NCBI GenBank assembly: GCA_003268905.1
Contig: QLTU01000017.1
Coordinates: 28,594 to 92,593, forward strand
Direction of reading: 5' to 3'
DNA from: Acidovorax defluvii
GTDB lineage: Bacteria; Pseudomonadota; Gammaproteobacteria; Burkholderiales; Burkholderiaceae_C
Length of the DNA stretch: 64,000 bases
The notes under the pieces are model-generated. The model did not search any database and was not told the DNA's origin. It saw only the letters and a list, made by a program, of their open reading frames with translations. A program made the position numbers and the translations under genes. Positions 15,425 through 25,700 of the stretch are shown here, piece after piece. The first letter of the stretch is position 1. Every line of letters begins with the position of its first letter.

Positions 15425-16327
15425 ATGGATTGGGACAACCTGCGCTATTTTCTGGAACTGGCCCGTGCCGGCACGCTGGTGGGTGCGGCGCGGCGACTGG
15501 CGGTGGACCACACCACCGTGGCCCGGCGCCTGCAGGCGCTGGAAAAGCAGGTGGGCGCCGCCTTGTTTGCGCGCGAGGCGGGCGGCCATCGGCTCACCGA
15601 GGCTGGGCGCGCGCTGCTGCCACAGGTCGAGGCCATGGAGGCCGCCTTTATGGCCGTGGAAAATGCTGCGCCTGGCGTGCGCCAGGGCCTGCACGGCCTG
15701 GTGCGCATTGGCACCACGGAGGGTTTTGGCAACCTGATTCTGGCGCCGCAACTGGCGCGCTTTGCCCTAAGCCACCCCGGGCTGGTGGTAGACCTGCTGG
15801 CACTGCCGCGCCTGGTGCACCTGTCGCGGCGCGAGGCCGATATCGTCATCTCGCTGGAGCGCCCGGCGCGCGGTGCGGTGCTGGTGGTCAAGCTGACCGA
15901 CTACGTGTTGCAGCTCTACGGTGCGCGCAGCTACCTGGAGCGCCATGCGCCCATCCACACCGCCGACGACCTGCGTGGCCACACCTTCATCAGCTATGTG
16001 GACGACCTGCTGTTCAGCAAAGAGCTGCAGATTCTGGATGAACTGCACCGCCCCGCACACTTTGCGCTGCGCAGCACCAGCATCCTGGCGCAGTACGAGG
16101 CGGCGCGGGCTGGGGCGGGGCTGGCGGTGTTGCCTGCGTTCGTGGCCGCGCAAGACCCATCGTTGATCCCTGTGTTGCCAGGCGTGGCGCGGTTTCAGCG
16201 CACGTTCTGGATGTCCATGCCCGGCGACAACAAGCATGTGGCCCGAATGCAGGCCACCTGGGCCTTCTTGCGTGAGGCTGTGGCGGCCAAGCAAGGGCTG
16301 CTGTTGCCGCAGATAAACACTATTTAA
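15425..16327 (+). CDS. LysR-family transcriptional regulator
   Basis: 300 residues, ATG at 15425 preceded by GGAG. The N-terminal winged helix-turn-helix is clear: LRYFLELARAGTLVGAARRL then VDHTTVARRLQALEKQVGAA. The rest is the two-lobed effector domain (residues ~90-295). Divergent placement to mmsA, now 1.4 kb away because of the toxin-antitoxin insertion, suggests it controls the valine genes. The motif TGCAAATTTGCA before both is a good operator candidate. The inducer is unknown. Confidence 0.9.
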   Translation: MDWDNLRYFLELARAGTLVGAARRLAVDHTTVARRLQALEKQVGAALFAREAGGHRLTEAGRALLPQVEAMEAAFMAVENAAPGVRQGLHGLVRIGTTEGFGNLILAPQLARFALSHPGLVVDLLALPRLVHLSRREADIVISLERPARGAVLVVKLTDYVLQLYGARSYLERHAPIHTADDLRGHTFISYVDDLLFSKELQILDELHRPAHFALRSTSILAQYEAARAGAGLAVLPAFVAAQDPSLIPVLPGVARFQRTFWMSMPGDNKHVARMQATWAFLREAVAAKQGLLLPQINTI

Positions 16328-16370
16328 TCAATAGCTGCTCGCGCTTATCCCATAAGGGCTAACGCCATAT
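16327..16370. repeat. Dispersed palindromic element after lysR
   Basis: ATCAATAGCTGCTCGCGCTT, ATCCCATAAGGGCTAACGCC directly behind the lysR stop codon. The terminal GGCTAACGCC here chances to resemble an attC box but there is no partner. Confidence 0.7.
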
Positions 16371-16420
16371 TTCATTTGATTTTTAATCTGCTTCAACCCA
16401 AGAGCTGCTGAGCGCGACCC

Positions 16421-16456
16421 TAACAACAAAAGGCCCGGCCCGAAGTGGGCCAGGCC
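16421..16456 (-). terminator. Rho-independent-like terminator of the DUF3309 gene
   Basis: On the minus strand GGCCTGGCCC and GGGCCGGGCC form a stem with one mismatch around a 5-base loop, followed by TTTTGTTGTT. It is about 110 bases beyond the stop of the small membrane protein gene. Confidence 0.55.
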
Positions 16457-16569
16457 AGGCCCGAGCGAAAAGACGGGCGGACGGCTTTGGGCGACGGGGT
16501 TGCTGCACGCCTTGGGCAAGCGTGTAGCCCGCCCGGGTGGCGTGTGCCTTCAGGCCGCTTTGGCGTGCG

Positions 16570-16728
16570 TCAGATTTTGCCCATGAGCAGCAACACCACC
16601 AAAATCAGCACCACCAGACCCAGGCCGCCGCTGGGCCCGTAGCCCCATGAGCGGCTGTGGCCCCAGGTGGGCAAGGCACCGACCAGGATGAGGATCAGGA
16701 CGATAAGAAGAATCAGCGAGAGTGACAG
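16570..16728 (-). CDS. DUF3309-family small membrane protein, apparent CTG start
   Basis: The conserved family begins MSL and has about 52 residues. Here the matching start codon is CTG at 16728 (CTG TCA CTC TCG) with AGGA ten bases upstream, giving 52 residues: SLILLIVLILILVGALPTW, a short HSRSWGYGPSGG loop, and LGLVVLILVVLLLMGKI, i.e. two membrane helices around a glycine-rich loop. The open frame runs upstream to a GTG at 16785, but that extension (PRPAVREECSDSPSPGN) is not family-like and has no ribosome site. Function unknown; members are common as small inner-membrane proteins. Confidence 0.75.
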   Translation of the reverse strand: MSLSLILLIVLILILVGALPTWGHSRSWGYGPSGGLGLVVLILVVLLLMGKI

Positions 16729-16924
16729 GGTGTTTCCTGGTGAGGGTGAATCACTGCATTCTTCTCGCACTGCGGGCCGGGGCACGCAGGTGCATGGCTT
16801 GCCGTTGTGTCAGCCATTGCCGACAGCCTGCATGGCGCGGCCTTGGCGGGCAGGGCTGCGTGTGGCAATCGGGCTGGAACAGGGCTGGTGGCAGGACTGG
16901 CAAGAGGGCCAGTAAGAGGGCTGA

Positions 16925-17392
16925 TTACATCAGCAGTGCCACCGCCACCGTGAGCACGCCCAGAGCGAGGTTGATGCCCACCCAGGTGCGGATGCCGATC
17001 AGCGCTTTGCCGCCAGTGGGCCAGTCGGTGGCGGCGACGGCGCGTTGCAGGCGTTTGTACAGGGCGAAGCGGATGTGGCCGAAGATGGCCGCCATCACCA
17101 GGCCGAGCGTGGCCATCACAGTCCAGCCCAGCGGCATGGCAAAGCTGCCACCCGATTGCACGACCTGGCGTGCGAAGTTGCCGATCATCCACACGCCGCT
17201 GGCCAGCATCAGCACCACGGCCACCAGCACGGCGGCAAAGAAGCGCTCAAGCACGTCGTGCATGAGCCGCACGCGCACTGCGGGCTCCAGCGCCTGGGTG
17301 GCGGGGCGCAGGAAAAAGTGGGCAAACACCATGCCGCCGACCCAGACGACGATGGACAAAAGGTGAATCAGTTTCAGGCTGGCATAAAGCAT
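16925..17392 (-). CDS. CopD-family integral membrane protein
   Basis: 155 residues from ATG 17392; upstream extension in frame lacks membrane character. Four membrane helices: about 3-24 (ASLKLIHLLSIVVWVGGMVF), 48-70, 84-104 and 130-153. The HLLSIVVWVGGMVFAHFFLRP opening is typical of the CopD/YcnJ-type domain seen in copper-handling and unknown membrane proteins. No partner CopC is near. A role in copper uptake is possible but not shown; histidines near the first helix could bind a metal or haem. Confidence 0.75.
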   Translation of the reverse strand: MLYASLKLIHLLSIVVWVGGMVFAHFFLRPATQALEPAVRVRLMHDVLERFFAAVLVAVVLMLASGVWMIGNFARQVVQSGGSFAMPLGWTVMATLGLVMAAIFGHIRFALYKRLQRAVAATDWPTGGKALIGIRTWVGINLALGVLTVAVALLM

Positions 17393-17575
17393 GTTGCAGG
17401 GCTCGCGAAGGGTAGGGAAAGGCCGAAAATACGGGATTTGCCGTCCGCGCAGCATGGGTGCGCTGCGCCGGGCCCTCAAGCCGTGGGGGCATTGCGACGT
17501 TGCTGGGGTACTTTCGTTGCTGCCACTACTGCCACTTTTGCCACCACTGTGTCGCAGCAGGGCATTCAGAGCCTG

Positions 17576-19051
17576 TCAGTGGGGCGCATCAGGCTGCGGC
17601 GGGTCCTGCGGCGCCAAGCCGGGCCGACCGGTGGGGTCGGCGATGCGCACCTGGTTGCCGCCGCTTTTCTTGGACTGGTACATCGCTGTGTCGGCATGGC
17701 TGAGCAGCAGGCTTTCGTCGCTGCCGTGGTCCGGGTACATGGAAATGCCGATGCTGGGCCACATGGGGACCTTGTTGCCATCCAGATCAAAAGGTTGGTT
17801 GAAGGCGGCCAGGATTTTTTCTGCCACCGCTGTGGCATGTTCGACCGCATGGCCGCTTTCGACCAGCAAGACGAACTCGTCACCGCCCAGGCGCGCCACC
17901 GTGTCCGAGGCACGCACGCATTCCAGCAGGCGCTGCGCCACCCGCTGCAGCAGCAAGTCTCCCATTGCGTGGCCGAGTGTGTCGTTCACCTGCTTGAAGC
18001 GGTCCAGGTCCACAAACAGCAGCGACAGCAGGGTCTGGTCGCGTTGCGCCCGGGTCAGCGCGGTTTTCAGGCGGTCGAGAAACAGCTGGCGGTTGGGCAG
18101 GTGCGTAAGCTGGTCGTACTGCGCCATCTGCTGCAGTCGATTGCGCATCTGGGTGCGCTCTATGGCGGACGCCACCTGGGTCGAGACGAACTGCAGCAGC
18201 TCTTTGTCCCGATGCGAGTAACGCGCCTCCTCGGAGTAGCCTTGCAGCACCAGCGCGCCCATCACGCCCGCCTGGGTGTGCAGCGGCACACCCAGCCAGT
18301 AAAGCGGCCGGGGGGCAGCTGCCATGTGCGGCGCCGAGGGGGGCAGGGTGTCGGGGGTGAGCAGCAGCGTCTGCCCGTTGCGGATGACGTGCGAGCACAG
18401 GGCATCTGCATCCAGTGGGCGGGTTGCGGGGGGCGGATGGCGCTCGTTCACGTGGTACGGAAAGCTGACCGTGTCGGTCAGGTGGTCGTGCAGCGCCACC
18501 GAGAAATTGGAGGCAGGCAGCAGCGTGCCGATGGTCTGGTGGATGTGCGCAAACAGCGAAACCAGGTCTTCTGCCGCCTGCGCGGCCTCCGAGATGGAAT
18601 AGATGGCCGCCTGCAGCGATTCGGTGTGCTTGCGCTCGGTAATGTCGTGTGCCACCGCCAGGCGCACCTGCTGGTCGTCCACCCAGCGTGCCGTCCAGCG
18701 GATATGGACGATCTGCCCATCCTTGCGCACATAGCGGTTCTCGAAATGCAGCTGGAGCTGGCCTTCGGTCACGCGTTCTGCCTGGCTCTGGGTGGCGGGG
18801 CGATCTTCCGGGTGCACCATGTCCAGCATGCGCCTGCCAATGACCTCTCCGGGGGCATAGCCAAAGATTCGCTCGAATGCCGGACTGACATACACGATGG
18901 AACTGTCGGCCTTGACGATGCACACGGCGTCGAGGAGCAGGTCCACGACGTTCGGGGGGGGGCAAGGGTCTTCATCGCAGAGACAAAAAATTCCGGCAGA
19001 CCGGATGAAAAGCAGGCATGGGGCGCTGTGGGATGCGAGTGACGGCCCCAT
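17576..19051 (-). CDS. PAS-GAF-GGDEF diguanylate cyclase
   Basis: About 491 residues if ATG 19051 is used (AGG seven bases upstream); the start is uncertain. Domains in order: PAS at ~40-160 (VDLLLDAVCIVKADSSIVYV ... AVAHDITERK), GAF-like at ~165-330 (SVALHDHLTDTVSFPYHVNE, LGVPLHTQAGVMGALVLQG), GGDEF at ~345-510 with the intact signature LGGDEFVLL and substrate region DLDRFKQVNDTLGH. It should make cyclic di-GMP. There is no membrane helix, so it is cytoplasmic. Just before the PAS domain lies a run of nine Cs (18954-18962). An ATG at 18974 would be joined to the PAS domain only if the run had ten Cs. The gene may therefore be off or phase-variable. Confidence 0.75.
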   Translation of the reverse strand: MGPSLASHSAPCLLFIRSAGIFCLCDEDPCPPPNVVDLLLDAVCIVKADSSIVYVSPAFERIFGYAPGEVIGRRMLDMVHPEDRPATQSQAERVTEGQLQLHFENRYVRKDGQIVHIRWTARWVDDQQVRLAVAHDITERKHTESLQAAIYSISEAAQAAEDLVSLFAHIHQTIGTLLPASNFSVALHDHLTDTVSFPYHVNERHPPPATRPLDADALCSHVIRNGQTLLLTPDTLPPSAPHMAAAPRPLYWLGVPLHTQAGVMGALVLQGYSEEARYSHRDKELLQFVSTQVASAIERTQMRNRLQQMAQYDQLTHLPNRQLFLDRLKTALTRAQRDQTLLSLLFVDLDRFKQVNDTLGHAMGDLLLQRVAQRLLECVRASDTVARLGGDEFVLLVESGHAVEHATAVAEKILAAFNQPFDLDGNKVPMWPSIGISMYPDHGSDESLLLSHADTAMYQSKKSGGNQVRIADPTGRPGLAPQDPPQPDAPH

Positions 19052-19233
19052 TGTGCCTGCGCACGAATGGGCGTGGGGTTGCCATGCGGGGTGTGCAGAC
19101 AATGCCTTGCGCGTTGCTTTGTGCCACTGCAGCAAGGGCGGGCCAGAAATTGCCGCTATTCTCGGGGACGGTTTCCTTGGTTTTTTTTGGCGCTCCATCA
19201 CCTGGCTGTCAAACTGCAACGCTTCAAATTTTG

Positions 19234-22200
19234 ATGGTATTCACCGGTAACCCGCTCCGCCACCGGCATGGGCTGCTCGGATTTGCCGTTGCCATTGCGG
19301 GGCTTTTGACAACATTGTGGCTGGCACAGCAGCAGGCGCGGTCGGTGGCAACGATCTCCGAGGCCCGTTTTCTGCAGGAAGCGCGGGCATTTTCGGACGC
19401 CTTGGCCCAGCGCATGGCCACACACACCGAAATCGTCAATGGCCTGCGCAGCCTGTTCATGGTCAACCCCGTGCTCAGCCGCGCCGAGTTTGAGCGTGCC
19501 GCCCGCGAACTGGATGTGCGCCAGCGCTACCCCGGGGTGCGCAATCTTGCGTTTACCCGCTATGTGCCGGCCGAACAGCGCGCGGCGTTCGAGGCGCGCG
19601 TGCGGGCCGACACGTCGGTCAACCCGCAGGGGCTGCCTGACTTTGCCATTCACCCCGCGGGCGCGCGCCCCGAGTATTTTGTGGTGGAGTACCTGTGGCC
19701 CGAGGAAGGCAGCAGGGGCCTGCTGGGCCTGGACATCAGTGTCCAGCCCGCCAACCTAGAGGCCATGCACTACAGCCGCGACACCGGTAAAACCGTGGTG
19801 TCCGCGCCGTTCGAATTGCTGCAAGAAAAAGACCATCGCACGGCCTTTGTGCTGCGGGCGCCCGTTTTTGGCTCCGCCCCGGTGGGCGGAACGCCCCCTT
19901 TTCTGGGCGCGGTGGCTTCCACCATCCGGGTGCACGACCTGATGGGGAGCCTGCGCGAGCTCGGTTACATGAATGGCATCGCGGTGTCGATCGCCGACCG
20001 GGGCGCGGTGCATGCCCTGGCGGCAGGTGCCAAGGGCCGCAACGGCGAGAGCGGCAGCGCCGAGAGCAACCCAAAGGGGCTTCCCCTGCTGGCGCTGACA
20101 GGTGTGCCACTGGCCTCGGCAACGCTGCACTAGGTGGATATCCAGGTGCACGACCGCCGCTGGCGCCTGAGTTTCTTTCCCGCCAAGGACTACCTCTCGC
20201 CCTCCGAGCGGCGCCTGCCGGCGCTGGTCGCCCTGACGGGGACGCTTTTTTCAGCGCTGCTGGCGGCACTGGTGGTGTTGCTGGGGCGCCAGCGTGCGCT
20301 GGCCCTGGCGCAGGCGCAAGTGTCTGACGATGCCCGGCGCCAGAGCGAAGAGCGTTTCAGCGCCGTTTTCAGGCAGGCGGCCGTGGGAATGGCGCAAATC
20401 GACACGCAGACCGGGCGTTTTGTGCGCGTCAATCAAAAATATGCCGACATCGTCGGCTACTCGGTGGCGCAGATGTGCAAGACCGATTTTCAGAGCATCA
20501 GCCACCCCGAAGACCTGGTGGTGGACCTGGCCCGCCTGGAGCGCCTGAAAGCCGGCGAAATATCCGAGTACCACATGGAAAAGCGCTATTTCCATCAGGA
20601 TGGCCACACCCTGTGGGTGGACCTCACCGTGTCTTCGATGTGGGCGCCGGGCGAGCCGCCCGGCTTTCACATCGCCGTGGTGCAGGACATCACCGAACGC
20701 AAGCAGATGGAAGACAGCCTGCGCGGCAGCGAGCTGCGCCTGCGCGGCATTTTGCAGCGCCTGCCGGTGGGCGTGTGCCTGGTGCAGGCAGACGGGCTCA
20801 TGAAGTTTCGCAACGACCAGTTTGTGCAGATCTGCGGCTATACCGAAGACGACATTCCCAGGGGCGAAGACTGGTGGCCCACGGTGTACCCCGACGTGCA
20901 ATACCGCGAGCAAGCCCGCGCCACCTGGATGGCTGCGCGCGCCAAGGCCATCGAAGGGGACGGCACCATTGCCTCGGGTGAATACACCATCCACTGCAAG
21001 GACGGCCAGCAGCGCACCGTGGAAATTGCCGGTCATCGTGGACGGCGGCCACCTTTTCACCCTGGTGGATCTCAGCCAGCGCAAGGCGGACGAAGAGGAA
21101 ATCCGTTACCTGGCCTTCTACGACCCGCTCACCCACCTGCCCAATCGCCGCCTGCTGCGGGACCGGCTGCAGCAGGCGCTGGCCACCAGCGCCAGGCACC
21201 AGCGCAGCGGCGCCTTGCTGCTGCTGGACCTCGACAACTTCAAGACCCTCAATGAAACCCGGGGCCACGAGCGGGGCGATGCCCTGCTGCTGCAGGTGGC
21301 CAAGCGGCTGCGCGACTGCCTGCATGAGGACGACACGGTGGCCCGCCAGGGCGGCGACGAATTTGTGGTGGTGCTGGAAGACCTGGGCGACAACCCCGAA
21401 GAGGCGGCCGCGCGCAGCGAGGAAGCGGGCCAGAAGATCCTGTCGGCCTTGCGCGCGCCCTACGAGGTGGATGGCGAGGCCCACCACAGTTCGCTGAGCA
21501 TGGGCATCTCCGTCTTCAGCGGCCTGCGCGAAACCGTGGACGAGCTGCTCCAGCGCACCGACCTGGCCATGTACCAGGCCAAGTCGGCGGGGCGCGACAC
21601 CTTGCGTTTTTACGACCCGCAGATGCAGGCCGCCGTGAGCGCGCGGGCCGCCATGGAGCTGGACATGCGCGCGGGGCTGGCCCAGAGCCAGTTCGAGCTG
21701 TATTACCAGCCGCAGATCGAGCATGGCCGCATCACCGGCGCTGAGGCGCTGCTGCGCTGGCGCCACCCAAGCAACGGCTTTATCTCGCCGGCCCAGTTCA
21801 TTCCGCTGGCCGAAGAGTCGGGCCTGATCCTGCCGCTGGGTGAATGGGTGCTCAAGTCGGCCTGCGAGCGCCTGGCGCTGTGGGCGCAGCAGCCCGGCCT
21901 CGCCGCGCTGAGCCTGGCCGTCAATGTGAGCCCGCGCCAGTTTCACCAGACCGGTTTCGTGCCCCAGGTGCTGGCGGCGCTGGCGGGCGCGGGTGCCGAT
22001 GGCCACCGCCTCAAGCTCGAATTGACCGAAGGGCTGTTGCTGGAGGATGTAGAGGACACCATCGAGAAGATGGGCCAGCTGCGCGCTTACGGGCTGGGGT
22101 TTTCGCTGGACGACTTTGGCACGGGGTATTCATCGCTGGCCTACCTCAAGCGCCTGCCGCTTGACCAGCTCAAGATCGACCAGGGCTTTGTGCGCGACGT

Positions 22201-22417
22201 GCTTACCGACCCCAACGACGCGGCCATTGCCCGCACCGTGGTGGCGCTGGCCACCAGCCTGGGCCTGCGCGTGATCGCCGAGGGGGTGGAAACCGAGGCG
22301 CAGCGCGAGTTTCTGGCCCGCAACCATTGCCACGCCTGGCAGGGTTATCTGCTGAGCCCGCCCGTGCCCGTGGCCGAGTTTGAAGCGCTGGTGCAGCGCA
22401 CCAACACTGCCCACTGA
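19234..22417 (+). pseudogene. CHASE-PAS-PAS-GGDEF-EAL protein broken by an amber stop and a frameshift
   Basis: Reading from ATG 19234: a membrane helix (LLGFAVAIAGLLTTLWLAQQ), a CHASE-type sensor to about 20130, an in-frame TAG at 20131-20133 (codon 300), then in the same frame a second membrane helix, PAS domains (RFSAVFRQAAVGMAQIDTQT; LRGILQRLPVGVCLVQADG), then near 21025-21031 a frame change consistent with loss of two bases (GCCGGTCATC where GCCGGCGTCATC would restore VIVDGGHLFTLVDL). After that GGDEF (RQGGDEFVVV) and EAL (GAEALLRWRHP, DDFGTGYSSLAYLKRLP) are intact to 22417. Undamaged, it would be about 1060 residues. Both lesions are upstream of the catalytic domains, so no full protein is expected. 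Confidence 0.88.
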
Positions 22418-22502
22418 TGGCGAGGAGGCCGCTGGGCCTGCGCCCGCCGCAGCCCGGGCGCAGGCGAATCAGCGCCGGGGGCTGCGCGATGCAGCATCTG
22501 TT

Positions 22503-22556
22503 TATCAATTTTGATAGCTGCTAGCGCTTGCTGTATAAGGGCTAGAGGCCATTTTT
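22503..22556. repeat. Dispersed palindromic element (consensus copy before smc)
   Basis: Best copy: TCAATTTTGATAGCTGCTAG, CGCTTGCTGTATAAGGGCTA, GAGGCCATTTTT. Stem CTAGCGCTT with AAGGGCTAG, one mismatch. It is the only recognisable feature in the 317-base gap 22418-22734. Confidence 0.8.
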
Positions 22557-22734
22557 ACCCAATATTCCACAGAGGGGCTGCGCCGGTACCCGGCAGGTGG
22601 CCCACGGGCCAGGGAGCGGCCGGTCGGCGCGGTATCATTCCGATCCGGTTCCAGCCTGCGGGTTTTCCCCGTGGATGCGTGCGGCCCCGGTTATTCCCTG
22701 GCTACTTCCTCTTATTTGCCTTCACCTCTGACCC

Positions 22735-25700
22735 GTGCGTCTTACCTCGATCAAGCTTTCCGGCTTCAAGTCGTTCGCTGAACCCACCAATTTCATGCTG
22801 CCAGGGCAACTGGTGGGCGTGGTGGGGCCGAATGGTTGCGGCAAATCCAACATCATGGACGCCGTGCGCTGGGTGCTGGGTGAGAGCAAGGCCAGCGAGC
22901 TGCGCGGCGAGAGCATGCAGGACGTGATCTTCAGCGGCACCACCACCCGCAAGCAGGCCAGCCGCGCCAGCGTGGAGCTGGTGTTCGACAACTCCGACCA
23001 CCGCGCGGGCGGCCAGTGGGGCCAGTACGGCGAGGTGGCCGTGCGCCGCGTGCTCACGCGCGACGGCACCAGCAGCTATTACCTCAACAACCAGCCCGTG
23101 CGCCGCCGCGACGTGCAGGACGTGTTTCTGGGCACGGGCCTGGGGCCGCGCGCCTACGCCATCATTGGACAGGGCACCATCAGCCGCATCATCGAAAGCC
23201 GCCCCGAAGAGCTGCGCCTGTTCCTCGAAGAGGCCGCCGGTGTCTCCAAATACAAAGAGCGCCGCCGCGAGACTGAAAACCGCCTGTCGGACACGCGCGA
23301 GAACCTCACCCGCGTAGAAGACATCCTGCGCGAGCTGAACGCCAACCTCGAAAAGCTCGAAAAACAGGCCGAGGTGGCCGCCAGATACAACACGCTGCAG
23401 GCCGACGCCACGCTCAAGCAGCACCAGCAGTGGTTTTTGAAGCGCGCCGACGCTGAGGAACAGCAGGCCAAGGTGCGCCTGGATGGCCTGCAGGCCGTGA
23501 ACGACCTCGAATCGCGCATGGCCGACCTGCGCGCGGTGGAGTCTGATCTCGAAACCATCCGCCAGGCCCATTACGCCGCAGGCGACCAGGTCAACCAGGC
23601 CCAGGGCAAGCTCTACGAAGCCACGGCCGAGGTCGGCAAGCTCGAAGCCGAGATCCGCTATGTCATCGAAGGCCGCCAGCGCGTGGAGCAGCGCCTGGTC
23701 ACGCTGGCCGAGCAGATCACCCAGTGGCAGACCCGCAAGGAAGAGGCCGATATCGAGCTGGAAAACCTGGCCGGTGCCGGGGTGGATGCCGAAGAGCGCG
23801 CCGAGATGCTGGCCGCCCAGGTCGAAGAGCAGGCCATGCAAATGCCTGATCTGGAAGAAGCCCTGCGCCAGGCGCAAAGCCGCACGGCCGAGCAGCGCAG
23901 CAGCGTGGTGCAGGTGCAGCAGCAGATCGGCGTGCTGGCCGCCGAGCAGCGCAGTTTTGACGAGCAAAGCCGCCAGCTCGATGCCCGCTTTGAGCGCCTG
24001 CGCACCGACCGCAACGCGCTGGCCGCACCCGATGAAGCCCGCCTGAACAACCTGCGCGAGCAGCTTGAAGAAGCGCAAGAAATTGCCGAAACCACCGAGG
24101 CCCGCCTGCACGAGCTGCAGGAATCGGTGCCCCAGCTCGACGACGACCGCCGCACCCGCCAGCAGGCCGTCAACAGCGAGAGCGCGCGCCAGGCTGACCT
24201 GTCGGCGCGCATGGAAGCGCTCAAAGCGCTGCAGGAAAAGGTCAAGACCGACGGCAAGCTGCGCCCTTGGCTGGCCAAACATGGCCTGGACGGCCTGCAA
24301 GGCCTGTGGAGCCGCATCCACATCGAACCCGGTTGGGAAAACGCCCTGGAAGCCGCGCTGCGCGAGCGTCTGGGCGCACTCGAAGTAGGGCGCCTGGAGA
24401 TGGTGCGCGGCTTCCTGGGCTCTGGCGGCAACGACGCACCGCCCGCGCGCCTGGCCTTCTACAGCGCCCCCGCTGCGGGACACCCCGAGCCATCGTCACC
24501 CCACGCCCGCCTGTCGGACCTGCTGCGCCTTCAGGATGCCGGCCTGCGCGCCGTGTTGATTGACTGGTTGCAGGGCTGCTATACCGCGCCCACGCTCGAT
24601 GACGCGCTCGCCCGCCGCAGCACGCTTCAGCCTGGCGAAGTGGTGTTTGTGCCCACAGGCCACGCCGTGAGCAGCCACAGCGTGAGTTTTTACGCACAAG
24701 ACTCCGAACAATCCGGCCTGCTCGCCCGCGCGCAGGAGATCGAGCACCTCGAAAAAGAGCTGCGCGCCCAGGCCCTGATCGCCGACGAATCGCGCACCGC
24801 CCTGGTCCGTGCAGAGTCTGCCTACGCCGACGCCTCGCAGCGCCTGGTGGCAGCACGACGCGAAGCGACCGAAACGCAAAGCCGCGCCCATGAGCTGCAG
24901 GTGGAAACCCTGCGCCTGACCCAGCTGGCCGAGCAGACCCGTGCGCGCAGCGCACAAATCGACGGCGACCTGGCCGAGGTGGAGGCCCAGCTGGCCGACC
25001 TGCAGGAGCGCCGCGTGGCCGCCGAGGCGCGCTTTGAAGAGCTCGACATGCAGCTGGCCGACAGCCAGGAGCGCGAGGCCCAACTGGGCGACCGCGTGAT
25101 CGAAGCCGAGCGCAAGCTCACCGCCTGCCGCGAGCAGCAGCGCACGCTGGAGCGCCAGGCGCAAGAGGCCACGTTCTCGCAGCGCAGCCTGGAGGCGCGC
25201 CGCGCCGAGCTGTCCCGCTCCATTGAAACCGCCACGCAGCAGGCCACCGCACTGGCTGACGAACAACAGCGTGCTCGCGACGAGCTGGCCCGCCTGTCCG
25301 ACGCTGCGGCGCAGGGCGGCCTGCAGCAGGCGCTGGAGGCGAAGATGGAGCGCGAGAAAGCCCTGGCCGCCCAACGCAGTGAATACGACGACCTCACCGC
25401 CAAGCTGCGCGCCAGCGACGAGCGCCGCATGCAGCTCGAACGCGCGCTCGACCCGCTGCGCGCCCGCATCACCGAGTTCCAGCTCAAGGAACAGGCAGCG
25501 CGCCTGGGCCTGGAGCAATACACCACATTGCTGGCCGATGCGCAGGCCGACCTGGAGGCCGTGGCGAAATCCATCGAGGAAGGCAGCGTCCGCATCAGCG
25601 GCCTTCAAGGCGAAATCGACCGACTGCACCGCGAGATCGCAGCCCTGGGCGCGGTGAATCTGGCCGCGCTCGATGAGCTGAAACTGGCCAGCGAGCGCAA

